Shown here: piece after piece, positions 1 through 5,068 of the stretch | Layout: every line of letters begins with the position of its first letter | Position numbering within the stretch: position 1 is the first letter of the stretch | DNA from: an uncultured Oscillospiraceae bacterium | GTDB lineage: Bacteria; Bacillota; Clostridia; Oscillospirales; Oscillospiraceae | NCBI GenBank assembly: GCA_934567115.1 | Contig: CAKTJA010000066.1 | Coordinates: 1 to 7,272 of the forward strand | Direction: 5' to 3' | DNA length: 7,272 nucleotides | Notes under the pieces: generated by a model | What the model was told of the DNA's origin: nothing | Database searches by the model: none | The model's input: the letters and a program-made list of their open reading frames with translations, nothing else | Program-made: the position numbers and the translations under genes

Positions 1-381
1 GTCAAGCTGAACGAGCTGAACGCGGCGCTGCTGGAGCTGGTGGACGAAGGACGCATCACCGTGAAGGCGGGGTACCAGCTCGCGTTCCTGCCGGCGGAGG
101 AGCAGACGGAGCTGAGCGCGCTGCTGGCACGCTACCGGCTCCGCGTCAGCGAGAAGCAGGCGTCTGAGCTGCGGCGGCTCGGACGGGAGGCGTGGGGGCG
201 GACGCTCGGCCTCGAGCGGGACCGCGCCGCGGCGGAGCCTGTCTGGAAATTCTCCGTCCCCAAGGCCGCCGTCGGTGTGAGAGGGGCGGGAAAGTACCTC
301 AACGATCCGGAGCTTGCCGCGCGGATCGCGGCGGTCGTATCCGCCTACGTCGCCGAGAAAGCGGGTGATGGAAAAACATAG
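1..381 (+). CDS. ParB-like partition protein, C-terminal part (5' end outside the window)
   Basis: The reading frame is open from the first base and ends at TAG 379-381, so about 126 C-terminal residues are present. A GTG at 40 is in frame, but the upstream codons already read as conserved protein (LNELNAALLELVDEG), so the true start lies before the window. This stretch matches the part of Firmicutes ParB/Spo0J-like proteins just after the helix-turn-helix (ALLELVDEGRITV, then YQLAFLPAEEQ). It also aligns by eye with LIPTLLERVDQGKLAV and VTLSYLSEDGQ in the ParB encoded at 608-1588. The N-terminal CTP-binding and DNA-binding parts would be upstream and cannot be judged. Family members bind centromere-like sites and act in segregation or in regulation of mobile elements. 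The family call is fairly secure; whether it truly partitions DNA is inference. Confidence 0.8.
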   Translation, partial: VKLNELNAALLELVDEGRITVKAGYQLAFLPAEEQTELSALLARYRLRVSEKQASELRRLGREAWGRTLGLERDRAAAEPVWKFSVPKAAVGVRGAGKYLNDPELAARIAAVVSAYVAEKAGDGKT

Positions 382-395
382 AAAAGGAGAGCAAA

Positions 396-599
396 ATGTA
401 CAGCAAATATGAGATCTGGGCGCTGAGCGACAGTCGGGAGACGTTCATCTGCTTCGCGCCGACATACGAGGAGGCGGAGCGGTGGCTGGAGGAAAACAGC
501 GAGGCGTTTTTCAAGCGCTCGCGGGCGGTGCGGACGGAGGGCGGGCGGAGCGAGGAGTATCACACGCTCGCGATCGTGCCGTCGTCAACATGGAGGTGA
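396..599 (+). CDS. Small hypothetical protein (67 aa)
   Basis: ATG at 396 follows a strong ribosome site (AAAAGGAGA, 382-390) with 5 bases spacing, 14 bases after the stop of the preceding ParB-like gene. The product starts MYSKYEIWALSDSRETF, then has an acidic helix-like stretch (YEEAERWLEENSEAFF) and a basic middle. It is soluble, with no membrane segment or cysteine cluster. I do not recognise a family. It lies between two parB-like genes and its end (TGA 597-599) falls inside the ribosome site of the next one, so it is probably cotranscribed and coupled with it. The good ribosome site and tight packing support a real gene; the function is unknown. Confidence 0.65.
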   Translation: MYSKYEIWALSDSRETFICFAPTYEEAERWLEENSEAFFKRSRAVRTEGGRSEEYHTLAIVPSSTWR

Positions 600-600
600 T
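592..600 (+). promoter_or_regulatory. Ribosome binding site deciding the parB-like start at 608
   Basis: GGAGGTGAT at 592-600 is a near-perfect anti-16S match, 7 bases before ATG 608. The alternative in-frame ATG at 590 has no such site upstream and overlaps the previous gene. The stop codon of the 396-599 gene (TGA, 597-599) is embedded in this site, which suggests translational coupling. Confidence 0.75.
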
Positions 601-607
601 AGAGAGG

Positions 608-1588
608 ATGGGACCCGATTTTACCGGGATGCCGGAGCAGAACACGGCGGAGGATGTGCGAAGAGAGCTTGACGCGGTCTTCGGCGCGCCGGCCGCGCAG
701 ACGGCGCAGAGCGACAACGCGCCGCCGGACGGCACGCTGACGGAGCTGCCGCTCGCGCTGCTGGAGCCGTACCCGAAGGAGAAGCATCGCTTCCGCCCCT
801 ACGCGCCGGAGCAGATGGAGGCCCTCGTGGAGGACGTGCGCCGGCACGGCGTGCTGCAGCCGCTACTCGTGCGTCCCGTGCCGGACGGACGGTACCAGAT
901 CGTCAGCGGGCACAACCGGACGGAGGCCGCGCGGCGTCTGGGCTACCGCACCGCGCCGTGCATCGTCCGCCGTCTGGACGATGAGGAGGCGCAGCTGCAA
1001 ATGATCTCCTCCAATCTCAGGCAGCGCGAAAAGCTGTATCCAAGCGAAAAGGCGTGGGCCTACCGCGACGAACTGGAGATCTTAAACCGGCGCGGCTGGC
1101 GTGCCGACCTGACTGTTGGGCAGGACTTTCAAACTTCGGGCAAAATTTGCCCGAAGTTACGTTCTGACGAGATCGTCGCCGAGGATGGGCAGGTCAGCCG
1201 GCGCACCATCCAGAATTACGTGCGTCTGACGCGGCTGATCCCCACGCTGCTTGAGCGAGTGGATCAGGGGAAGCTGGCCGTGAGCGTCGGCGTGACGCTC
1301 TCCTACCTCTCCGAGGACGGGCAGGAGGCTGTGGAAAGATTTTTCTTCTCCTCCCGTTCCGCGCCCCTGACGCAGGCGGCCGCGGACCGTCTGCGGGGGC
1401 TGGAGGAGGACGGCGCACTGACGGAGGAGCGGCTTGCGGAGCAATTCCTCTCCCCTGCCGTACGGCCTGTGGAAAAGGTGAGCGTGCGCCTGAAGAAGTG
1501 GTCGGACCGCTTCGAGGGCGCGTCGCGCAAGGAGATCGAGCGCATCGTTGACGAGGCGCTCCGGGAGTATTTTGAAAGGAGGCGCTGA
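608..1588 (+). CDS. ParB/RepB/Spo0J family protein (326 aa)
   Basis: Complete ParB-like protein. After a short leader of about 40 residues comes the ParB N-terminal domain: PLALLEPYPKEKHRF, then MEALVEDVRRHGVLQPLLVR, then the nucleotide-binding signature GHNRTEAAR (G101-R109), then SSNLRQREKL (about 134-143), which corresponds to the third CTP-binding motif of this family. A helix-turn-helix follows at about 186-207 (DGQVSRRTIQNYVRLTRLIP), then a conserved LLERVDQGKLAVSVGVTLSYL segment (quoted to show similarity with the gene at 1-381; read as LLERVDQGKL and VGVTLSYL). Start at ATG 608 is chosen for its ribosome site; ATG 590 would add six residues. Family members bind specific DNA and slide as CTP-dependent clamps; in elements of this kind they are thought to act in partition or control. 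Odd feature: residues about 172-186 use AT-ending codons unlike the rest of the gene and contain a perfect 13-bp inverted repeat. Family call secure; biological role inferred. Confidence 0.88.
   Translation: MGPDFTGMPEQNTAEDVRRELDAVFGAPAAQTAQSDNAPPDGTLTELPLALLEPYPKEKHRFRPYAPEQMEALVEDVRRHGVLQPLLVRPVPDGRYQIVSGHNRTEAARRLGYRTAPCIVRRLDDEEAQLQMISSNLRQREKLYPSEKAWAYRDELEILNRRGWRADLTVGQDFQTSGKICPKLRSDEIVAEDGQVSRRTIQNYVRLTRLIPTLLERVDQGKLAVSVGVTLSYLSEDGQEAVERFFFSSRSAPLTQAAADRLRGLEEDGALTEERLAEQFLSPAVRPVEKVSVRLKKWSDRFEGASRKEIERIVDEALREYFERRR
1132..1158. repeat. Perfect 13-bp inverted repeat inside the parB-like gene
   Basis: Left arm AACTTCGGGCAAA (1132-1144), single central base A1145, right arm TTTGCCCGAAGTT (1146-1158); the arms are exact reverse complements. 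It lies in frame in the linker just before the helix-turn-helix of the ParB-like protein and encodes QTSGKICPKL. The surrounding codons (GTT, TTT, CAA, ACT, AAA, ATT, TTA, CGT, TCT) are AT-ending, unlike the GC-ending codons on both sides. It could be a protein-binding site, a parS-like site, an mRNA hairpin, or a trace of a small insertion. Confidence 0.85.
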
Positions 1589-1594
1589 CTGCCG

Positions 1595-2113
1595 ATGTTT
1601 GAGGACGAGCCGGGTTTGGCCATATTGTGTATCTGCTCTGCAAGCTGCTTTTTACCGCTGGCCTCCCTATTGTGCGAGTATGACGATACGGGCATTTGGA
1701 TCGTGGTCGTCACTGTGCTGATCGGCTTTGCGGTGACCGTTGCCGCGGTGATCCTTTTGGTCGTCCCAAAATTGAACAAGCTCCTTTCGGAGCTGACGCT
1801 TTTCAAATCGAAGCTGTCCGCAAAGAGCGATGCCGCCGTAACGGACCGCTCCGGTCTGCACAAAGAGCTTCGTGTGATGCGCGACGATCTATGCTTTCTC
1901 AGGGAGGCATGGAATAATGCGCCGGCTGCAAAGAACATGGATCTGGACAAGACGGTCGGGCAGCTCGCGGCGCTGTATCACAGCATCGAGCAGCGCGACC
2001 AGCGGATCGCCGAGCTGACGGAGGAGAACCGCGAGCTGCGCATAAGGCTCGCACAGCTCTCGATGGATCTCACGCCGCCGCAGCCTGACGATGAAAACAG
2101 TTTGGACCTGTAA
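1595..2113 (+). CDS. Hypothetical membrane protein with C-terminal coiled coil (172 aa)
   Basis: I do not recognise a family. Two hydrophobic segments are visible: about residues 8-27 (cysteine-rich, weaker) and 34-57 (GIWIVVVTVLIGFAVTVAAV onward, a clear membrane helix). A basic, helical cytoplasmic-type region follows. Residues about 117-159 form a coiled coil with a regular seven-residue pattern: L117, L124, I131, I138, N145, L152, L159, with L141, L148 and L155 at the complementary position. The lone Asn in the core resembles dimeric leucine zippers. The C-terminus is acidic. ATG 1595 lies 12 bases after AAAGGAGG (1575-1582), a little far for an ideal site; TTG 1616 is a possible alternative. 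It starts 6 bases after the parB-like stop, so it is likely in the same operon. It could be a membrane-anchored adaptor for the partition or conjugation machinery, but that is a guess. Confidence 0.7.
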   Translation: MFEDEPGLAILCICSASCFLPLASLLCEYDDTGIWIVVVTVLIGFAVTVAAVILLVVPKLNKLLSELTLFKSKLSAKSDAAVTDRSGLHKELRVMRDDLCFLREAWNNAPAAKNMDLDKTVGQLAALYHSIEQRDQRIAELTEENRELRIRLAQLSMDLTPPQPDDENSLDL

Positions 2114-2140
2114 GCGTCCGGGAGCGGACGCGCTATTTTT
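2114..2140 (+). terminator. Terminator-like hairpin after the membrane-protein gene
   Basis: Starting at the base after the stop codon, GCGTCCG (2114-2120) pairs perfectly with CGGACGC (2125-2131) around the tetraloop GGAG, and is followed by GCTA and five T (2136-2140). This is the form of an intrinsic terminator, with a two-to-four-base offset before the T-run. The next gene's ribosome site begins only 3 bases later, so it may be a partial terminator or attenuator within the operon rather than its end. Confidence 0.5.
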
Positions 2141-2155
2141 ATAAGGAGGAGCATC

Positions 2156-2341
2156 ATGAACAGGAAAGACGAGATCGTTATTTTTACGGACCTTGACACG
2201 CTGACGGAGGAGGAGCGGGAGGCGCTGGGCAAAGCCCCCGGCCCCGACGAGGCCGACTTTGAGCTTGAGCCTGACGTGCCCGTGATCTTCGCGGACCTTG
2301 GGTCAGCGGAAGGAGGACGCGGACATGGCGCCGAAGAATAG
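2156..2341 (+). CDS. Small acidic hypothetical protein (61 aa)
   Basis: ATG 2156 has an excellent ribosome site (AAGGAGGA, 2143-2150, 5 bases away). The product has 18 Asp/Glu against 5 Lys/Arg in 61 residues. It begins with a short strand-like stretch (DEIVIFTDLDTLTEEEREAL) and contains a second, similar motif near the end (PVIFADLGSAE), so IFTDLD and IFADLG look like a repeated element. No membrane segment, no cysteine. Its last 17 bases overlap the start of the ArdC gene, so the two are probably translated together. I do not recognise a family. Strong negative charge next to an antirestriction gene suggests a possible DNA-mimic role, as in the unrelated Ocr and ArdA proteins, but this is inference only. 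Confidence 0.65.
   Translation: MNRKDEIVIFTDLDTLTEEEREALGKAPGPDEADFELEPDVPVIFADLGSAEGGRGHGAEE
2310..2316 (+). promoter_or_regulatory. Ribosome binding site deciding the ArdC start at 2325
   Basis: AAGGAGG at 2310-2316 lies 8 bases before ATG 2325, inside the end of the acidic-protein gene. The upstream in-frame TTG at 2298 has no comparable site. Confidence 0.75.
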
Positions 2342-3446
2342 GGCCGAGTACCGCGCGGCGATCGCGGACATGTTCGTCAAATCGCTGGAAGAAAAGGGCC
2401 TTGAGTGGAAGCGGGGCTGGGACCTGTGTACGCTTCGGCGGCCGTACAACGCGGCCACGGGCCGGGAGTACCACGGGATCAATCAGTTTTACCTCTCGCA
2501 GCTCGCGTCCGAGCGCGGCTATACCGACCCGCGCTGGGCGACGATGCTTCAGATCATGGATCGGAAGGGCGAGTACCATCCGGGGTCGAAGTGGCATCTT
2601 CAGGCCGGGTCGAAGGCGGTGTATGTGGAGTACTGGTATCCCTACGATAACTGGACGAAGCGGATAATGGACTGGACGGAATACCGCGCGCTTTCCCCGG
2701 AGGAGCGGAGCTCGGGCCGGTACTCGCTGCGTACGCGGTACACGCCGGTCTTTCACGCGAGCATGATCGACGGCATGCCTCCCCTGCCGAAGCTGCCGGA
2801 GCGGGAGCCGCAGCCGCTCTCCGAGGTCGTGCGCCGGCTGTCTGAGAGCATGGGCGTTACGCTGATCTACGACGGCTTTGACCGCGCTTTTTACCGTCCG
2901 AGCGCGGACGCCGTGCATCTCCCCCTCCCGGAGCAGTTCCACGACGGCTATGAGTTCAACGTCACGGTGCTGCATGAGCTGACGCACGCGACCGGGCATG
3001 AGAGCCGCCTGGGACGTGACCTGAGCGGACATTTTGCAAGTGAAGAATACGCGTATGAGGAGCTGGTCACTGAGATCGGCTCCTGTTTTATGTCCTGCAG
3101 CGCGGGCGCGGAGCCGACGCCGGCGCATCTGAAGAACCACAAGGCGTATGTGCAGGCGTGGATCGCGCGCATCCGCGAGAAGCCGGAGACGCTGGCGCGG
3201 GCCATCACGGACGCGCAGCGCGCGGCGCTGTACATGGATCGTCACGCGGGGCTGATCTCCGAGCGGGAGTATGCGGAGAGGATGCACAACGCGGCTCTCG
3301 TGCCCGGGTCCGCGCAGAAGGGATCGGATACGCTCGGGGCGGACCGTGCGGAGAATGAGGATCCCTTTGCACGCGCGGCGGCGGAGCTGTGCCGCGCCTC
3401 GGCGGAGCGGCAGGAGCTGTGCGAAGAGCTTGAAGCAGGCGGCTGA
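2325..3446 (+). CDS. ArdC-like antirestriction protein, zincin metallopeptidase type (373 aa)
   Basis: Two domains are visible. Residues about 5-125 match the ArdC N-terminal single-stranded-DNA-binding domain: RAEYRAAIADMFVKSLEEKG, then PYNAATGREYHGIN (P40-N53), then DPRWATMLQ and a G-KAVYVEYW segment. Residues about 175-300 form the zincin-like domain with HELTH at H217-H221, followed by ATGHESRL, and downstream YEELVTEIGS, where E245, E246 or E250 would supply the third zinc ligand. The remaining helical tail is of low complexity. Plasmid ArdC proteins protect incoming single-stranded DNA in the recipient from restriction; in ArdC the metal-site role is known for the family, not shown here. 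The start ATG 2325 has an ideal ribosome site. It overlaps the acidic-protein gene, and the Toprim gene follows after 16 bases. All key metal-binding residues are present, so it looks intact. Confidence 0.88.
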   Translation: MAPKNRAEYRAAIADMFVKSLEEKGLEWKRGWDLCTLRRPYNAATGREYHGINQFYLSQLASERGYTDPRWATMLQIMDRKGEYHPGSKWHLQAGSKAVYVEYWYPYDNWTKRIMDWTEYRALSPEERSSGRYSLRTRYTPVFHASMIDGMPPLPKLPEREPQPLSEVVRRLSESMGVTLIYDGFDRAFYRPSADAVHLPLPEQFHDGYEFNVTVLHELTHATGHESRLGRDLSGHFASEEYAYEELVTEIGSCFMSCSAGAEPTPAHLKNHKAYVQAWIARIREKPETLARAITDAQRAALYMDRHAGLISEREYAERMHNAALVPGSAQKGSDTLGADRAENEDPFARAAAELCRASAERQELCEELEAGG

Positions 3447-3447
3447 G

Positions 3448-3454
3448 AAAGGAG
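3448..3454 (+). promoter_or_regulatory. Ribosome binding site supporting a TTG start at 3463
   Basis: AAAGGAG at 3448-3454 is 8 bases before TTG 3463. The only other nearby in-frame start, GTG 3454, overlaps the site itself. Upstream in-frame starts lie inside the ArdC gene without a ribosome site. Confidence 0.65.
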
Positions 3455-3462
3455 TGTGCGAT

Positions 3463-4626
3463 TTGGATCGGATCGGAAAACCGCGCTTCACGGAAGCGCA
3501 GTACCGCTACGCGCGGGAGGAGGCCAACGCGCTGGAATACGCGCAGCGGAGCGGCTACAGCCTTATCGCGGACGGCGGGAGCTTCCGCCTGTCGGAGCAT
3601 AGGAGCATGGTATTCACCCGGGACGGGAGATGGTTTTGGAATTCGCGCGGCCTGCGGGGCCGCGCGATTGAATTTCTGATGCATTATGAGGGCCGGACGC
3701 TTCCGGACGCGGTGCTGACGCTGTGCCGCTGCGCGGGAAGAGATATAGACCCGGGGCCGGCCGGCTCCGGGGCGCGGCGCGCCGCCGCGGTGAAGGAGCG
3801 TCTGCCGTTCGTCCTGCCGCCGCGCTCAACGTCCTCGCGCCGCCTGTTCGCCTATCTGTGCGGGACGCGAATGCTCGACCGCGAGCTTGTCTCGTCGCTC
3901 GTGTCCTCCGGCGATCTCTACGAGAGCGTCCGGACCTACGCCGACGCGGACGGGCGGCAGCGCGAGGCGCACAACGCGGTCTTCGTGGGACGCGACGCGC
4001 AGGGCGTTCCGCGCAGCGCGTTCCAGCGCGGCCTGACCTCGTTTGCCGACGCGCCGGCATTCAAGCGCGACGCGGCGGGGAGCCGCGCCGACGCCCCGTT
4101 CTGTCTGCGCGGGAGGAGCGGCGTGCGGACGGTGGCGGTCTTTGAGGGCGCGATCGACGCGCTCAGCCACGCGAGCATTTGCAAGCTCGCCGGGCTGGAC
4201 CACCGTGCGTGCGACCGCATCGCGCTCGGCGGCACGCAGAAGGGCGTCGGGCTGACCGCGTATCTCGCCGCGCATCCGGAGGTCGTTCGCGTGGAGCTTG
4301 CCCTCGACGAGGACGACGCGGGGCGGATCGCCGCCGGCGAGCTGCGAGACCGGCTGCCCGCCGGGAAGTACGAGATCGCCGAGCTGCATCAGGACATGGG
4401 GAAGGACTGGAACGACTGCCTGATCGTGTGGCACGGCGTCCTGAACGCGCGGCGTGTGCCGCTCCCGGAGGGCGCGGTCGGCTGCATCCGCTATCTTGAC
4501 CGGGATAACACCGTCGCGGCCATCGCGTCCTTCAGCGACCTGAAATCGTTTCGGGAGGCTGCGGCCTGGTGCCTGAGCAGCGGGAAGCGCGCCGTGGTCG
4601 AACCGGCATGGCTCGCGGAGGCGTAG
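3463..4626 (+). CDS. DUF3991 and Toprim domain protein (387 aa), primase-like
   Basis: The N-terminal part (about residues 3-90) matches DUF3991: FTEAQYRYAREEANALEYAQ, then SGYSLI, LSEHRSMVF, WFWNSRGLRGRAIEFLMHYEG. This domain resembles a DnaG-type CHC2 zinc-binding domain that has lost its cysteines and keeps the GRAIEFL region. A Toprim domain follows at about 220-310: VAVFEGAIDALS with the catalytic-type Glu at E228, and LALDEDDAG with D282 and D284. Toprim domains occur in primases, topoisomerases and nucleases; DUF3991/Toprim_2 proteins are common in Bacillota conjugative elements and plasmids and are thought to act in DNA priming or processing. The C-terminal region (about 320-387, ending AWCLSSGKRAVVEPAWLAEA) is not recognised. 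No helicase or polymerase domain is present. TTG 3463 is taken as start. The gene is 16 bases after the ArdC gene and likely in the same operon. Domain call secure, function inferred. Confidence 0.82.
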   Translation: MDRIGKPRFTEAQYRYAREEANALEYAQRSGYSLIADGGSFRLSEHRSMVFTRDGRWFWNSRGLRGRAIEFLMHYEGRTLPDAVLTLCRCAGRDIDPGPAGSGARRAAAVKERLPFVLPPRSTSSRRLFAYLCGTRMLDRELVSSLVSSGDLYESVRTYADADGRQREAHNAVFVGRDAQGVPRSAFQRGLTSFADAPAFKRDAAGSRADAPFCLRGRSGVRTVAVFEGAIDALSHASICKLAGLDHRACDRIALGGTQKGVGLTAYLAAHPEVVRVELALDEDDAGRIAAGELRDRLPAGKYEIAELHQDMGKDWNDCLIVWHGVLNARRVPLPEGAVGCIRYLDRDNTVAAIASFSDLKSFREAAAWCLSSGKRAVVEPAWLAEA

Positions 4627-4695
4627 GCCGGAGATTTGGCGCCGATTTTTCCGCCGCGGCACGCCGTTTGGCCCATACGGGACCTCGTTTTGCCG

Positions 4696-4719
4696 CGGCG
4701 GGAATGTTTTTTCCTGCCG
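4696..4719. repeat. Hairpin 1 of the intergenic array
   Basis: CGGCGGGAA (4696-4704) pairs with TTCCTGCCG (4711-4719), one G-T pair, loop TGTTTT. Two more pairs (4695 with 4720 as G-T, 4694 with 4721) can be added. Confidence 0.7.
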
Positions 4720-4723
4720 TGTA

Positions 4724-4737
4724 CCCCCGGCAGGGGG
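4724..4737. repeat. Hairpin 2 of the array (C5/G5)
   Basis: CCCCC (4724-4728), tetraloop GGCA, GGGGG (4733-4737). Short but all G-C. Confidence 0.55.
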
Positions 4738-4739
4738 AT

Positions 4740-4787
4740 AAATCGACCGTTTCAGCGCGCCGAAGGAAGCGCCGAAACGGCCGATTT
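4740..4787. repeat. Hairpin 3 of the array, long imperfect stem
   Basis: Seventeen pairs with two A/C mismatches: AAATCG (4740-4745) with CGATTT (4782-4787), CCGTTTC (4747-4753) with GAAACGG (4774-4780), GCGC (4755-4758) with GCGC (4769-4772); 10-base loop 4759-4768. Mismatches are 4746/4781 and 4754/4773. The longest stem in the region. Confidence 0.8.
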
Positions 4788-4819
4788 CCATTCAGAAACC
4801 GCTTCGCGGTTTTGAATGG
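4788..4819. repeat. Hairpin 4 of the array
   Basis: CCATTCA (4788-4794) and AAACCGC (4796-4802) pair exactly with TGAATGG (4813-4819) and GCGGTTT (4806-4812), with G4795 bulged and loop TTC. It abuts hairpin 3 with no base between them. Confidence 0.8.
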
Positions 4820-4827
4820 CAGGATAA

Positions 4828-4844
4828 GACGCGTTCCACGCGTC
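4828..4844. repeat. Hairpin 5 of the array
   Basis: GACGCG (4828-4833), loop TTCCA, CGCGTC (4839-4844); six perfect pairs. Confidence 0.65.
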
Positions 4845-4854
4845 GATTAACAGC

Positions 4855-4873
4855 TAAAAAGCAAAGCTTTTTA
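4855..4873. repeat. Hairpin 6 of the array, A/T-rich stem
   Basis: TAAAAAGC (4855-4862), loop AAA, GCTTTTTA (4866-4873); eight perfect pairs with A- and T-runs. It could also serve as a weak bidirectional terminator, but the stem has only two G-C pairs. Confidence 0.6.
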
Positions 4874-4923
4874 CTTCATTTCTCCCCTCTTTCCTCTAAT
4901 TTCTCACGTTTTTCGTATTTATC

Positions 4924-4942
4924 GGTGGATGCAAAATCCGCC
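4924..4942. repeat. Hairpin in the AT-richer half, oriT-type candidate
   Basis: GGTGGAT (4924-4930) pairs with ATCCGCC (4936-4942), one G-T pair, loop GCAAA. It lies about 125 bases before the RHH accessory gene. MOBP-type transfer origins often have such a stem close to the nic site, but I cannot identify a nic sequence. Confidence 0.45.
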
Positions 4943-4993
4943 TCCCGTGCTTCGAAATGGAATCCACATTTGAATTTACAATATTTTAGCCGG

Positions 4994-5026
4994 AATACAG
5001 CGTAGAGCAAGCGCTTTCACTGTATT
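4994..5026. promoter_or_regulatory. Operator-like inverted repeat upstream of the RHH gene
   Basis: AATACAG (4994-5000) and CTGTATT (5020-5026) are exact reverse complements 19 bases apart, and the 8-bp palindrome AAGCGCTT (5009-5016) lies between them. The site is 42 bases before ATG 5069. A ribbon-helix-helix protein commonly binds repeats of this kind to repress its own operon and to bind oriT. The assignment is inferred. Confidence 0.45.
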
Positions 5027-5068
5027 TTCGGCACTTTTGAGAATAAACAGCTTTGGAGGGCTTTGACA

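Larger units (their letters stand above)
4627..5068. other. Intergenic region with hairpin array; candidate oriT or replication origin
   Basis: 442 bases without a convincing gene. The left part is GC-rich and contains two copies of the palindrome GCCGCGGC (4653-4660, 4692-4699) and then six hairpins in a row between about 4694 and 4873, listed separately. From 4874 to about 4906 the + strand is a pyrimidine-rich tract. The right part (about 4850-5068) is AT-richer and holds another hairpin (4924-4942) and an operator-like repeat (4994-5026). Location directly upstream of an RHH accessory gene and a relaxase gene is typical of transfer origins in mobilisable elements. A replication origin is also possible given the upstream primase-like gene. 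No convincing sigma-70 promoter was seen by eye for the downstream genes. Confidence 0.55.

Noticed and set aside
482..607. Longer N-terminus for the second ParB-like protein
   Set aside because: The added residues are out of frame with the small gene at 396-599 but overlap it fully and have no ribosome site; GGAGGTGAT points to ATG 608.
2184..3491. Long open frame of 435 codons on the - strand
   Set aside because: It lies antisense to the ArdC gene, whose + frame carries recognisable motifs. The - strand product is rich in Arg, Pro and Leu with no domain, which is usual for frames opposite GC-rich genes.
3826..4791. Open frame of 321 codons on the - strand opposite the Toprim gene and the hairpins
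   Set aside because: The + frame has clear DUF3991 and Toprim motifs. The - strand frame runs through the hairpin array, has an Arg/Ala-rich composition and shows no ribosome site that I could find.
4569..4850. 93-codon + strand frame starting inside the Toprim gene and crossing the hairpins
   Set aside because: Basic low-complexity product, no ribosome site, and it overlaps both a real gene and the structured region.
4874..4911. Small - strand gene after the purine-rich complement of the pyrimidine tract
   Set aside because: The complement gives a ribosome-site-like run before an ATG near 4880, but the frame ends after two codons.
5062..5067. TTGACA as a -35 box
   Set aside because: It lies between the ribosome site and ATG 5069 of the RHH gene, and no -10 hexamer follows at the right distance, so it is taken as chance.
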